Source of the DNA: Eremophila alpestris peregrina
Lineage: Eukaryota > Chordata > Aves > Passeriformes > Alaudidae
Assembly: GCA_009792885.1 (NCBI GenBank)
Contig: WMCF01000203.1
Coordinates: 154,001-218,000 of the forward strand
Length of the DNA stretch: 64,000 nt
Direction of reading: 5' to 3'
Shown: piece after piece, positions 52,614-63,015 of the stretch
Layout of the letters: each line of letters opens with the position of its first letter
Numbering within the stretch: position 1 is the stretch's first letter
Notes under the pieces: model-generated
The model's database searches: none
Told to the model about the DNA's origin: nothing
What the model saw: the letters and a program-made list of their open reading frames with translations, nothing else
Translations under genes and position numbers: made by a program

Positions 52614-54466
52614 ATGCCGGGCCCGTCGCCCGGCGACTCCCCGGAGAGGGAAGCAGGGGCCGGCGTGCGGCCGCGGGGGCCCGGCCGGGACCGGCGGGTG
52701 CGGTTCCAGCTGCCTCACACCGCCATCGCGGTGCCGTCGGTGCGCGACGAGGAGCGGCTCTTCTACCGGCGGCTGGAGGCGCTGGCAGTGCCGGGGCCCG
52801 GCGGCTTCGGGCCGCTCTTCGCTTCCGACAGCTGGAGCGACTTGACGGGTGAGCGCCGGCGGGCGGCCTCGGGGCGAGCCGGACCCTGGCCCGGGACGGC
52901 CGGTACCGGAGAGTCGGCAAGGGGTGCCAATTTCGGGACTCCCCCCAGAGGATCGTCTGCTGCGGAAACGCGTGGTGCGGACCGGACCGGGCGGGCCGCG
53001 GCCGTTGCCGGGCCAGGAGGTGTCGGTGAAGGTGCTGGGCGCTCTGGAGGACGGCGAGCTGGTGGAGCGGGACCCGCGGCTCATCTTCGTGCCGGGTCAC
53101 GGGGACGTCGTGCAGGTGAGCCCGAACCGGTGCGCGGTTCAGAGTCGTGCGGACCCAGCGCCGCCCGGGGCTCCGACCCGCCAGCCCCGCCGTGCCCGTC
53201 CACAGGCTCTGGAGCTGGGTGTCCCCACCATGCAGCCCGGGGAGGTTTCCTTCTTCCTCGCCGCTTTCCCCTACGCCTATGGCCGCCAGGGCAGGTAGGA
53301 CGGGCGGGCAGGGAGACGGAACGGGCGGGGACTGGAGCAGGCAGGGGGCGGGAGGGCAGACGGACTGGGGCGGGCAGACAACAGGGACAGGAGAGGGCAG
53401 GAGGACCAGAGCCGCTGGGGTGGGCAGGGCAGGAGACCGGGGAGGGCAGGGGTCGGGGGCAGCCGGCGCTGTACCAGCAGGGACCCCGACGTGCCGCCCG
53501 AAGCGCCGCTGCTGTTCGAGGTGACGCTGCTAGAGGTGCGGGACGATCCCGACCCGCAGCCGCTGCCGCCCGCCGTCCGCCTCCGCCTGGGCTCGCAGCG
53601 CCGGGAGCGGGGCAACTTCCACTTCGCGCGGGCTGACTTCGCGGCGGCGCTGCGATCGTACCGGCTGTCCCTGCGCGCCCTGGACGGCCCCACCGCCGGT
53701 GAGACCGGACCGGGAGGGAGGGCCCGGGGCTGTTGGGCTGGGGCGCTGAGGCCGCCTCTCGCCCCGCAGCTCCGCCCGGGCCCGAGGAGGAAGAGGAGCT
53801 GCGAGAGCAGCGGGTGAAGTGCCTCAACAACTGCGCGGCCGCCGAGTTGAAGCTGGGGCGGACGGAGGAGGCGCTGGCGGCCTGCGAGGCGGCCCTGCGG
53901 ATCAGCCCCGACAACGGGCGGGCGTTGCTCCGGCGCGGGCAGGTGGGACTCGCATCGCCCCACACCACCTCGCTGCCCTCGGCCCGGCCGTCCCGCGACC
54001 CTCCGCTCCTCTTCCCGCAGCTGCTGGCAGAGCAGGGCCGGGACGCAGAGGCGGTGCTCGTCCTGAAGAGAGCCCTGGAGCTGGACCCGGCCAGCAAGGT
54101 GTGCGAGGGCGGGCGGTGGGCCCACAGCACCCGGTACCAGGAGCGATGGGGAGGAGCGGATCCCGCAGAAGGCGGTACTGGGATGGTCGGCTGTCCCACC
54201 GGAGCCCTGCCCACAGCAGCCGCCCCTCGCCCGCAGGTGATCCACACCGAGCTCTCACGGCTGGCGAAGCGCCAGAGCTCCCCATCCAGCACCGCCCCGC
54301 AGAAACCCCGCCACGACCCGATGCCGCCGCCGAGCCCTCCGTGCGTAGGCGAATCGGGCCGTGCAGGGACGGATGCCCGTCCCGCACCCTCTTGGCGTGG
54401 ATGGCGCTTACGGCCGTCCCTTCCCGTAGATCCCCCGCACCGCCCGCGGCAGAAGGAGCGGTCTGA
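52614..54466 (+). CDS. FKBP8/FKBP16-type immunophilin with TPR repeats
   Basis: Exons: 52614-52848, 52949-53115, 53206-53294, 53481-53698, 53770-53942, 54021-54098, 54237-54340, 54430-54466; about 366 residues. An N-terminal low-complexity region precedes a divergent FKBP fold (about 80-185: DRLLRKRVVRTGPGG, LIFVPGHGDVVQALELGVPT, FPYAYGRQG, PPEAPLLFEVTLLEV). Three TPRs follow at about 203-320 (GNFHFARADFAAALRSYRL, KCLNNCAAAELKLGRTEEAL, ALLRRGQLLAEQGRDAEAV). Overall layout matches FKBP8/FKBP38, but no C-terminal membrane anchor is seen: the chain ends in a Pro/Ala-rich tail. The last splice (CC|GTGCGT to GTAG|A) is the least certain. It may be the non-mammalian gene called fkbp16. A role as a chaperone adaptor is inferred from family only. 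Confidence 0.8.
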
Positions 54467-54980
54467 GCGGCCCCGCAGCGCCCCAGAGCCTGACCGAGGA
54501 GATGGAAGAGCCCTCACACCGTCCTCCCCGCATCGCCACACACTCCCCGGGGCGGAGAGGAACTCTGCGGGGGGAGGGCTGAGGGAGGAGCGGGACGGTG
54601 CCCGGTGCCGATGTCGGTGCCGGTCCGTCCCGCACCGCCCGCTCCGCCCCCCCCCGCCTCGCGGAGCTCCCCGCACACCCCGTGACGTCACGGCGGGGGG
54701 CGGTGCCTCACGTCACGCATCCTGTCGCGCGGGGGCGGCGGCGGCGGCGGCGCTTGCGCTCAACCTTCCGGGTTTTTCGCCCCCGCCGGCAGGAGCGAGG
54801 CCATAGCCCGCGGCCAATCAGGCGGGGCCTTGCCGGAGAGACACACCAATGGGAGCGCAGCGGGGGATGGATCTGCGCAATGATTGGCTGTGGCGTCCCT
54901 TAAAATGCGGCGCGGGGCGGGGCGTGGGGGGGGTCAGTGCGGGACGTGGCGGTGGAGTGGAGGTGGGAGGGAGCGGCGCC
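54467..54980 (+). promoter_or_regulatory. SERF2 promoter region with CRE and CCAAT boxes
   Basis: A palindromic CRE TGACGTCA lies at 54683-54690, with a second CGTCA half-site at 54711-54715. CCAAT boxes lie at 54814-54818, 54846-54850 and (inverted, ATTGG) 54883-54887. A TTAAAA string near 54900 sits about 80 bases before the SERF2 ATG. A (GGC)n run occupies about 54733-54752. No polyadenylation signal for the preceding FKBP8-like gene is visible here. Confidence 0.65.
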
Positions 54981-55517
54981 ATGACCCGTGAGTTGGGGGG
55001 AAGGAAGGAAGGAAAGAAAGGGGGCTGGGGATGACGAGCGTGGTGGGCCGGGGTGGTGGGGGGCTGTTCTGGCGCCCAGGAGTGCGGTGGGGCCGGGGTC
55101 AGGGGCCGTGCCATGGTGCGCCGGGACCCGCCCTGCGGGCAGCGGTCAGGCCGGGCTCTGGGGTGGGGGCGCCGCGGGCCATCAGCGGGGCCGGGCCGGG
55201 CCGGACCGGGCCGGGCCGCGCTGAGGCGGCCGCGCCGTGGCAGGCGGGAACCAGCGCGAACTGGCGCGGCAGAAGAATCTGAAGAAGCAGAGCGACTCGG
55301 GCAAGGGCAAGCGGCGGGACGACGGGCTCTCGGCTGCCGCCCGCAAGCAGAGGTGAGCGCCGGGCCGGCCCCGCCGGCTTCCCCCGCCCCGCTCCCTGCT
55401 CCCGCCTCGCGGCGGTGCCGGCCCCGCCGCCAGCCCCGCCGCGCTCCCCGCAGGGACTCGGAGATCATGCAGCAGAAGCAGAAGAAGGCCGACGAGAAGA
55501 AGGAGGGCAACAAGTAG
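54981..55517 (+). CDS. SERF2: Small EDRK-rich factor 2
   Basis: Very small, highly charged protein; family members (4F5/SERF) promote amyloid nucleation and bind nucleic acids. Exons: 54981-54987 (ATG ACC C only), 55244-55352, 55454-55517; 59 residues, exactly the mammalian length. Sequence blocks include MTRGNQRELARQKNLKKQ, GKGKRRDDGLSAAARKQR and DSEIMQQKQKKADEKKEG. The ATG exon is only seven coding bases, so an ORF scan misses it. Intron 1 has a GGAA microsatellite (about 54997-55020) and a GGGCC-rich run near 55190-55220. The position between an FKBP gene and SERINC4 fits the expected synteny. Confidence 0.97.
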
Positions 55518-55639
55518 CGGGCGGCCGCGCCGGGCCGCCGTCCCTGGGCCGGTCCCGCCGGCAGGATGCCCCGCGCCGCCCCAGGCCGGGTCCCGCCGGG
55601 ACCCCCGGCATCGCCCCGCGCCCTGCGGCGCCGTCCCCT

Positions 55640-55645
55640 ATTAAA
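55640..55645 (+). terminator. SERF2 polyadenylation signal
   Basis: ATTAAA, a common variant, 123 bases after the SERF2 stop. Confidence 0.75.
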
Positions 55646-55659
55646 GTAGCTGTGGAGCC

Positions 55660-56200
55660 CTGCACGCTGCGTCTGCTCGTCCGTGCGCTGGGCGGGGGGC
55701 GGGCGAGCATGGGTGCTGCCGGCGGAGCGATCGCCTCCGCGGAGAGAAGGACCGAGCGCGGCCGTGGCAGTCAAGCGGCGGCATCTTGACGGTGAGGAAC
55801 AAAGGTGGGGTCGGGCCTGGGCGGCCCTTGGGGCAGCACCCGGGGATCAGCGCGGGGGCTGAGTGCCGAACGCCCCGGGGCGGGTGGGAGAGCTGGGAGC
55901 CCCGAGGAACGAAGGTGGGCGGCGTGGCGCTGGAGTTGGGCCGGGGCGCAGCCGGGGCTCGGGGCCGGTCGGACGGCGGTGGTGGAGAGATGGCGGCCGG
56001 GCCTGCGCACCGGGGGGGAGCCGCGCTGCGGCACGGCCGGGGCGGGCCCAGCTGGAGCTGCCCTTTCGGGCAGCGGCGCCGAGGCGTCCCCGCGGCGATG
56101 AGGTCCGGCCCAGTGCCGAGGCCGGTGCCGATCGGCTCCTTCGCCTCCCTGCAGGGCCGGAATGGTGGCGACAGCCCGATACGTAGCACGGGGATGGGTT
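55660..56200. promoter_or_regulatory. CpG-rich island without an assigned gene
   Basis: Downstream of the SERF2 polyadenylation signal the sequence stays CpG-dense. It carries a YY1-like GAGATGGCGGC at 55987-55997 and an NRF1-like TGCGCAC near 56004-56010, both common in housekeeping promoters. A GACG|GTGAGG donor-like site occurs near 55791. No protein family is recognised. It may drive an alternative or noncoding transcript. Confidence 0.4.
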
Positions 56201-57440
56201 CCGCGTCAGCCTGGGCTCCTCACCGAGCTAGATGCAGCACCACCTCCACCACGCTGGAGTCGTCCTTGGCGCTGGTTTCTCCCCAGAATAGGGAGCCGTG
56301 GGCCTGGGGCTGGCAGTGGGTGTCACTGGGGCATGCTGGTGGGGTGAGTGAGGGCAGCTGAGCCAACCTACCTGCACCTCATAGGGGTCCATCCATGGCA
56401 GCACGCAGCACCCTGCCCTCCCCTGCTCCTGTGGTGGGTGCTGGTCCCTGCCCTCCCTCCCTCCCTGCGTGGATGACAGCTCCAGTACCCCGGGGCTGCA
56501 GGGCTTGCTACCGGCAGGCCTGGGTGTGAGCTGAGCCGGGGCTGCTGCTCTCCCAGAGGCTCCTGCTCACCATCCTGGTGTGAGGGAGCACCTGGGCTCA
56601 CCCCAAGGCGGGCTGTGTGAGCAGCAGCAGCAGCAGCCCTGGGCTGGTGCACATTACCAGTTGTCCCAGTGGCTGCTCCCCTGCTGCTCTATTGCCATGA
56701 TGCACCATCCTGATGTACCTTGCAAATGCCCCATTCTCTGCCACCTGCAGGTCTCCAGTAGGGAGCCAGCATCCTCCTAGCAGGGCCTTGGGTCTTGCCT
56801 GCAGCTGGCATAGGCGCTGGGGTATCTGGGGAGCCCCAAGAGCACATGGTGTCACAGCAGAGGGCTCGGGGGGGCCATGCCAGTGACTGTGGATAGGCTG
56901 CCCAGTGGCCTTTGCTCGCAGCAGACATGAGCAAGGCATTGTTTCCCCAGAGGACAGCCTGCACTGCCTGCAGCACGGGGGTCTGGCAGAACCCCCCACC
57001 CAGGCCAGGCTCTGTGGGGACCTGCAGTAGTGCTGCTGACTCGGGCTGTTCCACAGGGCTGGCACCCCCTCTCCCCATCCCCATGGCAGCAGCCTGCACA
57101 GGGCAATGGCACAGGCTCAATGCAGAGTTTTATATAAAAATGTATTGAAGCAGGTATTTACAGTGAATGCACCATGGCAGTGTCAGCCAGGGCAGAGCCC
57201 TGCTCCCCCAGGGCAACCAGGCTGCAGGCTGAGCACCTGCCACCAGCTTGCTCTGGCCCTTTGGGTGGCCCTGGCTCAGCACAGGGCTAGTATCCCTGGG
57301 AGCATCCACCTCCCATGTTCCCTTCAGGCCCCCAGATGCTGCTGTCTCCTGGGACAGGGGGTCAGGGGAGGCTGGGAGGACCAAGCAGGGCCAGGGCAGA
57401 GGCACAGGGCACGGCAGGGACCAGCCCTTGGCAGTTTGTC
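56200..57440. other. Intergenic region and SERINC4 3' untranslated region
   Basis: No gene is recognised from 56200 to about 57100. From about 57140 the minus strand is the probable SERINC4 3' UTR: the only polyadenylation-like signals are AATACA (57146-57141) and TATAAA (57133-57128) on the minus strand. Confidence 0.5.
57141..57146 (-). terminator. Candidate SERINC4 polyadenylation signal (variant AATACA)
   Basis: Minus-strand AATACA about 305 bases after the SERINC4 stop; a TATAAA lies a few bases further on. Both are non-canonical variants. Confidence 0.4.
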
Positions 57441-57450
57441 CTGGCAGGGA

Positions 57451-60400
57451 CTATGAGGAGACGCTGATGCGCTGCGGAGCGCGTCGGCGCCGCACGATAC
57501 GTGGCCCTGTGCTGCTGTGCCGGTCCTGTGGGGAACCATGCAGGCAGAAGGGGCTCAGCAGCAGCCACAGGTAGAGCAGGACACAAGCCCAGCACGAGGA
57601 CACCTTCACCCAGAAGGTTGACCAGCTGCCGTGTGTGAAGGTGGTCTCCAGCGCCGCATTCTCGTAGCTGGTGGGAGAGGGCAGGACTGGGTGCCCAAGG
57701 GATGCCAGCACAGGGGGTTCCAGTGCCAGCTGCAGCCACCAGATCACCCTGTGTCCCAGAAGCCATGTGCCCCTGGGCATGTCCCTTCTGCCATGGGCCC
57801 TCCAGCCCTTCTTGCTGCACTGCACAGCTGCCACTGGAGCAGGTCTGTGGGCAGAGTCCTGAGCGCCCCCAGCAGGTGCCAGTTCAGTGATATCATCACA
57901 GCCCAGCACAGGTTTGGAATGAGAGCAGGGAGGGCTGGGTAGCACACAGAGCCCTACCTGAACCAGTTGGTGAGTGTCATCATAACATAGAGCGAGGCAA
58001 GGAAGAAGACAAAGTGGAAAGCTGAGTAGCTGTAGATCACCCGGTCCTGCTCATCCTGGATGATGAACTGTCGCCTGGCACTCTCCTCTATTTGCTGACA
58101 TGTCTGGTCTGTTCCTGGGGGAGTGTGGGGGCATGGCACTCCCAGTCTGGGACACAGGCTCTGCCCTTTCTCCCACACAGATACTGCACTCACCTCTCAG
58201 CTCCTCCTCCATCTTCTCAGGGCAGCAGAAGCAACAGGAAGGTTTCTGCAGGGAGAGAAGAGTGCTGACTGCCCAGCCCTGTGGCCAGGCTGAGCCCTGC
58301 CTGAGGCCAGGGCAGGTGGTGTGGGCAGCCCTCTGTGCTTGGCTAGACAGACCTGCCCTTGTCTGGGTCTGGGACAGGGCCTTGAGGTGGTGGGTCTGGG
58401 GTGCCCGTAGCAGGAGGACATGGAGCACAGCTGCATCCATACTCACTTTAAACTCAAAGCTGTAGACTTTGACCATCCAGAGGGGCCCAAAGACCTCAGC
58501 GAGGTATGAGGCTTCATTGCTGTGCCCAGGAGAGAGGCAGAAATCATAACACAGGCACCCATCACCCTGTGATGGCTCCCAACCTGCCCCATGGATTCCC
58601 AACAGCCACAGGAGCTCTGCTGTGCGTCCCCTGTTCCCCCGCAGTGCCCCAGCAGCTCCTGTCCTGCCAGCCCTCAGGACAGTCCTGGCAGCCCGTGTGG
58701 GGCGGGCTGTGCCAGGCAGGGAGCACGCACCATGCGAAGAGCACGCAGGCGTACATGATGGCAGCACCCAGCACGGCCACGGTGGTATCCTCCGTCTGCA
58801 GCTCGTCCTGCCCGACCCCCGGGAAGCAGACAGTGAGGTTCTGCCCCTTGTACAGCACTGCAGGGAGGCAGAGGTGAGAAGGGCATGCAGCACGGTGGGG
58901 ACCGCAGGTGGGGGACAGGGACACCCACCTCTCTCTGGGGGGCGGCTGGACAGTGCAGAGAAGGTGAGGTACATCACATAGCAGCTGATGATTGAGGACT
59001 GCAGCAGCCCTGACCGCGGCTGCTCTGCAAGAGTGGGGACAGAGGTGTTACTGGAGCTCCTGCAGTGCCGTGAGCTGGTGGGTGGGGCTCTGAGTGGGCC
59101 CTGGGCAGTCCCCGCCTGCCACTCACCTGTCAGACGCCTTCTGCCAAGGTATGGGAAGGGCCAGTGGGAACCCTGGGGAGCTGGGTTCTCCTCCCGTGCC
59201 CAAGTGCTGGCCCTGAGCCGGGGCCCACAGTCTCCCCCAGCCCAGAACACAGCTGGCCATGCAGCGTGGCAGCCCCCACGCTGTGCTGTGTGATACTCAC
59301 TGAGCCGCACGCATGGTGTGATGGAGATGAAGGACATGATGCCACAGAGGCTGCCATTGATGGCAAGCAGTGCTTTGTTGAGGTGGCAGGCAGCTGGGTG
59401 GGTGTAGAACTTGTAGAGGAAGGAGAAGGCGGCAGAGGCGAGGGTGTAGAAGGTGGCTGTGGCCAGCAGCACGGCCAGATACCAGCGCTTGTCCTGTGCA
59501 GCTCCCGTCAGCCTGCGGAAGAGGGGATGAGTGGTGGCACTGGGCAAGCACCCACCCGGCCCCCCAGCACTCACCAGTTCTTGTTCCAGGTGTGTGCAAA
59601 GGCTGTGATCAGCACCAGCTGGATGAGGATGAAGGCGAAGCCCCCGCAGACACCTGTGTAGTGCCAGGCTGGGGGAAGAGGGCAGAGGTGGAGATGGCAC
59701 AGGGCAGGTGAGGGCCAAAAGGGATGCCCAGGGTGCCGGCTCAGACAGGGTGGGGGACACACCTTGGATGAAGTTGTCCTCAGGGATGAAGAAGCTGGCG
59801 GCCCAGAGGCTCACCAGCACCAGCAGCTTCGGGAACCAGAACCTGCAGGCAGTTAACGTCAGTAGGACAGAGCCCCTGCCAGCCCCACCCCAGGGCAGCC
59901 CCACCCCAGGACAGCTTGTCCCAGCCCCATGGCCCATCCTCACCCGTTGTGGAGCTGTGCCCGGCAGTCGGAGCTGGAGCGCACGTTGAGCAGCAGGGCA
60001 GCCTGTGCCAGGTGGAAGCAGGCAGTGCCAAAACAGACCCGGTACACGGCCGAGGAGCCCACCAGCTGCTCGCAGTCTGTGCCCCCGGGCAGGTGTTGGC
60101 ACAGCACCAGTGAGAAGGGCACCTGGCAGGCACGGTGGGACAGGGCTGCTGGTGTGTCCACCCAGCACCCCCCAGTGCCCACGGCATCCAGCACATCCAA
60201 ACTTTCGACATTCCCACCATTCCCAATACCTTCCCCAGTACCGTGGGACCCCCAGCACACAAATCCTACATCTCTGGTATCCCTGGCACCCCTTCTCCCT
60301 TGGCACCTTCAGCACCCTTGGCACTCTCAGCAGCAGTTACTATCCCCGTATGCACAGAATCCCAGTACTCCTGGCAATTCTGGCATACCCAGTGCTCCCC

Positions 60401-60824
60401 TCCATGCCCCTGGGTGCCCTGAGGCACCTGGCACCCCAGTACGCCCAGAACTCATGGTGCCCTTGGGACCCCCAGCACTCCCAGTAGCCTGGGTGTCCCA
60501 GCTCCCTCGGTCACCTTCTCGGTGATAGCCTGGGCCACTGTGCGGGACAGCATGAGGCAGCACACGGCAGAGGCCAGGACGTGCAGGAGCGTGTAGAGGA
60601 GACGCGTGCTGGTAGACACACGGAGCCCGTGACAAGCGCAGCAGAGCTGGGGAGGGGCACGGTCAGTGGGGATCCCAAGGGGTCAGCACTGTCCTCATGC
60701 CTGGCCCAGCACTCCCTGCCCACCCAGCCTCGCTCGCAGCCTCGCTCCCGGCCCCGCAGCCCCCAAGTCCCACCTGGAAGAGCAGCGGGTGCAGGAGGTG
60801 TCCGTGTGCCCCTGTGCCCGCCAT
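57451..60824 (-). CDS. SERINC4: Serine incorporator 4, multi-pass membrane protein
   Basis: Member of the TDE/SERINC family, with about ten membrane helices, linked to serine/phospholipid handling in cell membranes. Exons: 60824-60774, 60646-60515, 60122-59944, 59842-59763, 59668-59575, 59512-59301, 59024-58929, 58857-58731, 58519-58447, 58245-58194, 58114-57958, 57667-57451; all phases join to 489 residues. Blocks shared with mammalian SERINC4 include GVCGGFAFILIQLVLITAFA, LKQPRSGLLQSSIISCYVMY, LTFSALSSRPPERV, ACNEASYLAEVFGPLW, SAFHFVFFLASLYVM and LTNWFSYE. The tail is basic (VRRRRAPQRI). Neighbours SERF2 and HYPK agree with SERINC4 and not another paralogue. The N-terminal exon is short (MAGTGAHGHLLHPLLFQ) and the least conserved part. 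Confidence 0.95.
60180..60450. repeat. Degenerate short tandem repeats in a SERINC4 intron
   Basis: Loose repeats of about 10-15 bases on the theme CCCAGTACTCC / GGCACTCTCAGCA / CACCTTCAGCACCC run through this 0.4 kb intron. It looks like an old minisatellite. Confidence 0.5.
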
Positions 60825-61185
60825 GGCCCAGGTCGGCTCTGCTCAGCCCCCGCAGCGTTGATGGGATTAGGGGATTGTCAGATCGGCCCGCCCTGCCATC
60901 TGCTCGCTGTTCCCTCCAGGCAGCCACCCCTGGGGAGCTCCATGGGCACTGTCCAGTGACCCCCGGCCATGGGCATCCCTGCCCAGACCCCGGTCCCTCC
61001 TTGGGCAGGGCGAGGCCCTGGCAGGTGGCCTGGACATTTGCATGAGGGGCATGTGGGGTCTGCAGATGATGTCTCCGTGATCCCAGAGCAGGAGCATACA
61101 GCAGTGTGGATGGGCTGGGGGATGTGGAGTTTACTGGAGGGCTGGAGCAGCCCCGGGCACAGAGGCACCCAAGGGACACAGGTAC

Positions 61186-61589
61186 CTCATTGGGTAGTGG
61201 GACGGCATGAAGCACATCCAGCGGGTCACAGAATGCCCCAGGGTCGGCAGGAGCTGGGACAAGCAAGGGGATACAGGGGGCACTGTGCTGGGGCTGGCGT
61301 CACCTTTTTTCAGCTGCTCCACAGCCACTCGGGCACTGCGCTGGCAGAGCCCTGACACGGCCGATGCCGGGGCCGCGGCTGCAGCGGCGGGGACACAGAC
61401 CCCCGCGTCCCCTGCCACCGCACACAGCGCGGGGCACAGCCCGCCCCGAGGGACGCGGTGTCCCCACGGCGTGGGTGGGTGACACGCGAGACGCGTGCGC
61501 CATCTCCGATCTCCGGGGCACGGCGGGACACGGCCGCAGCCCCGCCGCCTCTCGCCAGGGCTCCGCTGCGGCCTGCCTCGTTCGACCAT
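61186..61589 (-). CDS. Possible unidentified minus-strand gene, two phase-matched exons
   Basis: A GC-rich minus-strand frame ends VSGLCQRSARVAVEQLKK and then G at a donor (AAAAAAG|GTGACG) at 61305/61304. The next exon starts after CCCAG at 61253 and runs to 61186 before a GTACCT donor, reading PADPGAFCDPLDVLHAVPLPNE (written here in parts: PADPGAFCDPL, DVLHAVPLPNE). The phases join (1 to 1). The first ATG in the frame is at 61589-61587, but an upstream splice is also possible. It lies between SERINC4 exon 1 and HYPK, transcribed away from HYPK. No family is recognised. It could be a small gene, extra 5' exons of SERINC4, or chance. Confidence 0.3.
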
Positions 61590-61716
61590 CCGTGCAGCGG
61601 CGGCGGGGGCCGCATCGGGGTCGCTGACCCGGCAGTCCCAGTTTACCGCCCGGCCCGGCTCCGCGCCTCGGCAGCGCCAGCGGCTCGCTGCTGTCGAGCT
61701 GCCCGAAAGCCCGGGA

Positions 61717-61880
61717 GTGGCGGCACCGCTCGCTCCGTCTGTCCGGAGCCCCCGGCAGTGGCGGCACCGCTCGCTCCGTCTGTCCGGAGCCCCCGGGAGT
61801 GGCGGCACCGCTCGCTCCGTCTGCCCGGAGCCCCGGGAGTGGCGGCAGTACAAGCTCTGTCTGTGCGGAGCCCCGGGAGC
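61717..61880. repeat. 41-bp minisatellite upstream of HYPK
   Basis: Four copies starting at 61717, 61758, 61799 and 61839 (spacing 41, 41, 40), each beginning GTGGCGGCACCGCTCGCTCC; the last copy diverges after GTGGCGGCA. Located 125-290 bases upstream of the HYPK ATG. Confidence 0.9.
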
Positions 61881-61971
61881 GCTCGGCGGGGCCGGGCCTG
61901 GGCCGGGCCCGGTCTGAGGGAGGATCCGGCCCCGCCCCGTCGGTGCTGGCGGCGCGCGCCGCTCGCTGTGG

Positions 61972-61985
61972 CACGTGACCGGAAG
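61972..61985 (+). promoter_or_regulatory. Adjacent E-box and ETS-like sites in the HYPK promoter
   Basis: CACGTGAC (61972-61979) overlaps directly with CCGGAAG, an ETS/GABP core, 20-34 bases before the HYPK ATG. It is a compact TATA-less promoter arrangement; the factors are inferred from consensus only. Confidence 0.5.
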
Positions 61986-62005
61986 CGGGCCGCGGCGGCG
62001 GCGGC

Positions 62006-62965
62006 ATGGCGGCCGAGGGCGATGTGGAGCTGGAGCTGGAGACGGAACCGAACGGCTCCGGCGGCGGCAGCGATGGGGCGGGCGGCCGCGCGGCCGAGAA
62101 GCCGCGGAAACACGATAGCGGCGCGGCGGACCTGGAGCGCGTCACGGACTACGCGGAGGAGAAGGAGATCCAGAGCTCCAACCTGGAGACGGTGCGGCGG
62201 GACGGGACGGGACCGGGCCAGGGTGGGAGGCCGGGCGCTGCCTGCAGCGGGGCCGAGCCGGGCGCTGACCGCCGCGCCTGCACGCACGTCCCGGTGCCGG
62301 TGCTCGTGCCGCCGGCGAGGCGCTGGCCCGCCCGGTGCCGCGCAGCGGGGTGACCGCGCTCGTTCTGGCAGGCTATGTCGGTGATCGGAGACCGGAGATC
62401 CCGGGAGCAGAAAGCCAAGCAGGAGAGGTAACCGTCTGCTCTCGCTCCGGGGCAGTGCCTGTCTTGCAACTTGTCGCCGCCCGGGACACGACCCGGGCAT
62501 CTCTTCCCTGTCTGACATCCCGGCCCTTCCCCGGCCCCCTCCCAGCCCCACACTGCTGCGAGCGGTCCCTCCTGCCCGCCTCGAGGCCGAGCGAGCACCG
62601 GGGCAGTGGCCAGCGCGGGCTGTTGGTCACCGGAGGTTTGTCCATCTCTTGTAGGGAGAAAGAACTGGCAAAAGTGACCATCAAGAAGGAGGATCTAGAG
62701 CTGATTGTGAGTAGGGGCGGGACCCTAGGCAGGCTGTGGCACGTCCCAAATCCTGGGTGCGAAACTGCACTTAAGGAGGATGCTGGTGCATGCCCGCCGG
62801 TGTCCCCGTGAGTGGGTGTCCCCGTGAGTGGGTTCCTTGCAGATGCTGTACGGGGCTGTTTTCCTGCAGATGACGGAGATGGAAATCTCTCGGGCCGCGG
62901 CAGAGCGCAGCCTGCGCGAGCACATGGGCAACGTGGTGGAGGCTCTCATCACCCTCACCAACTGA
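62006..62965 (+). CDS. HYPK: Huntingtin-interacting protein K (NatA regulatory subunit)
   Basis: Small cofactor that binds the ribosome-associated N-terminal acetyltransferase NatA (NAA10/NAA15) and was first found as a huntingtin partner. Exons: 62006-62191, 62372-62427, 62655-62706, 62870-62965; 129 residues, the family length. An acidic N-terminus (MAAEGDVELELETE) precedes KPRKHDSGAADLERVTDYAE, EKEIQSSNLETAMSVIGDRR, the basic helix EREKELAKVTIKKEDLELI, and the C-terminal UBA-like region with MTEMEISRAAAERSLREHMG and VVEALITLTN. A glycine-rich insert follows residue 16. Upstream are a 41-bp minisatellite and an E-box/ETS pair. AATAAA follows at 63010. Confidence 0.98.
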
Positions 62966-63009
62966 GCTGGGAGGCCACGGGCTGCCAGGCATGGGGCTCT
63001 TGCCATTCC

Positions 63010-63015
63010 AATAAA
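63010..63015 (+). terminator. HYPK polyadenylation signal
   Basis: Canonical AATAAA 45 bases after the HYPK stop codon. Confidence 0.85.

Noticed and set aside
53081..54691. 536-codon minus-strand open frame opposite the FKBP8-like gene
   Set aside because: Shadow of GC-rich plus-strand exons; no family resemblance, while the plus strand has matched exons with FKBP and TPR blocks.
58051..60324. 757-codon minus-strand open frame across SERINC4
   Set aside because: It runs through introns and leaves the SERINC frame; the spliced exons give a far better match to the family.
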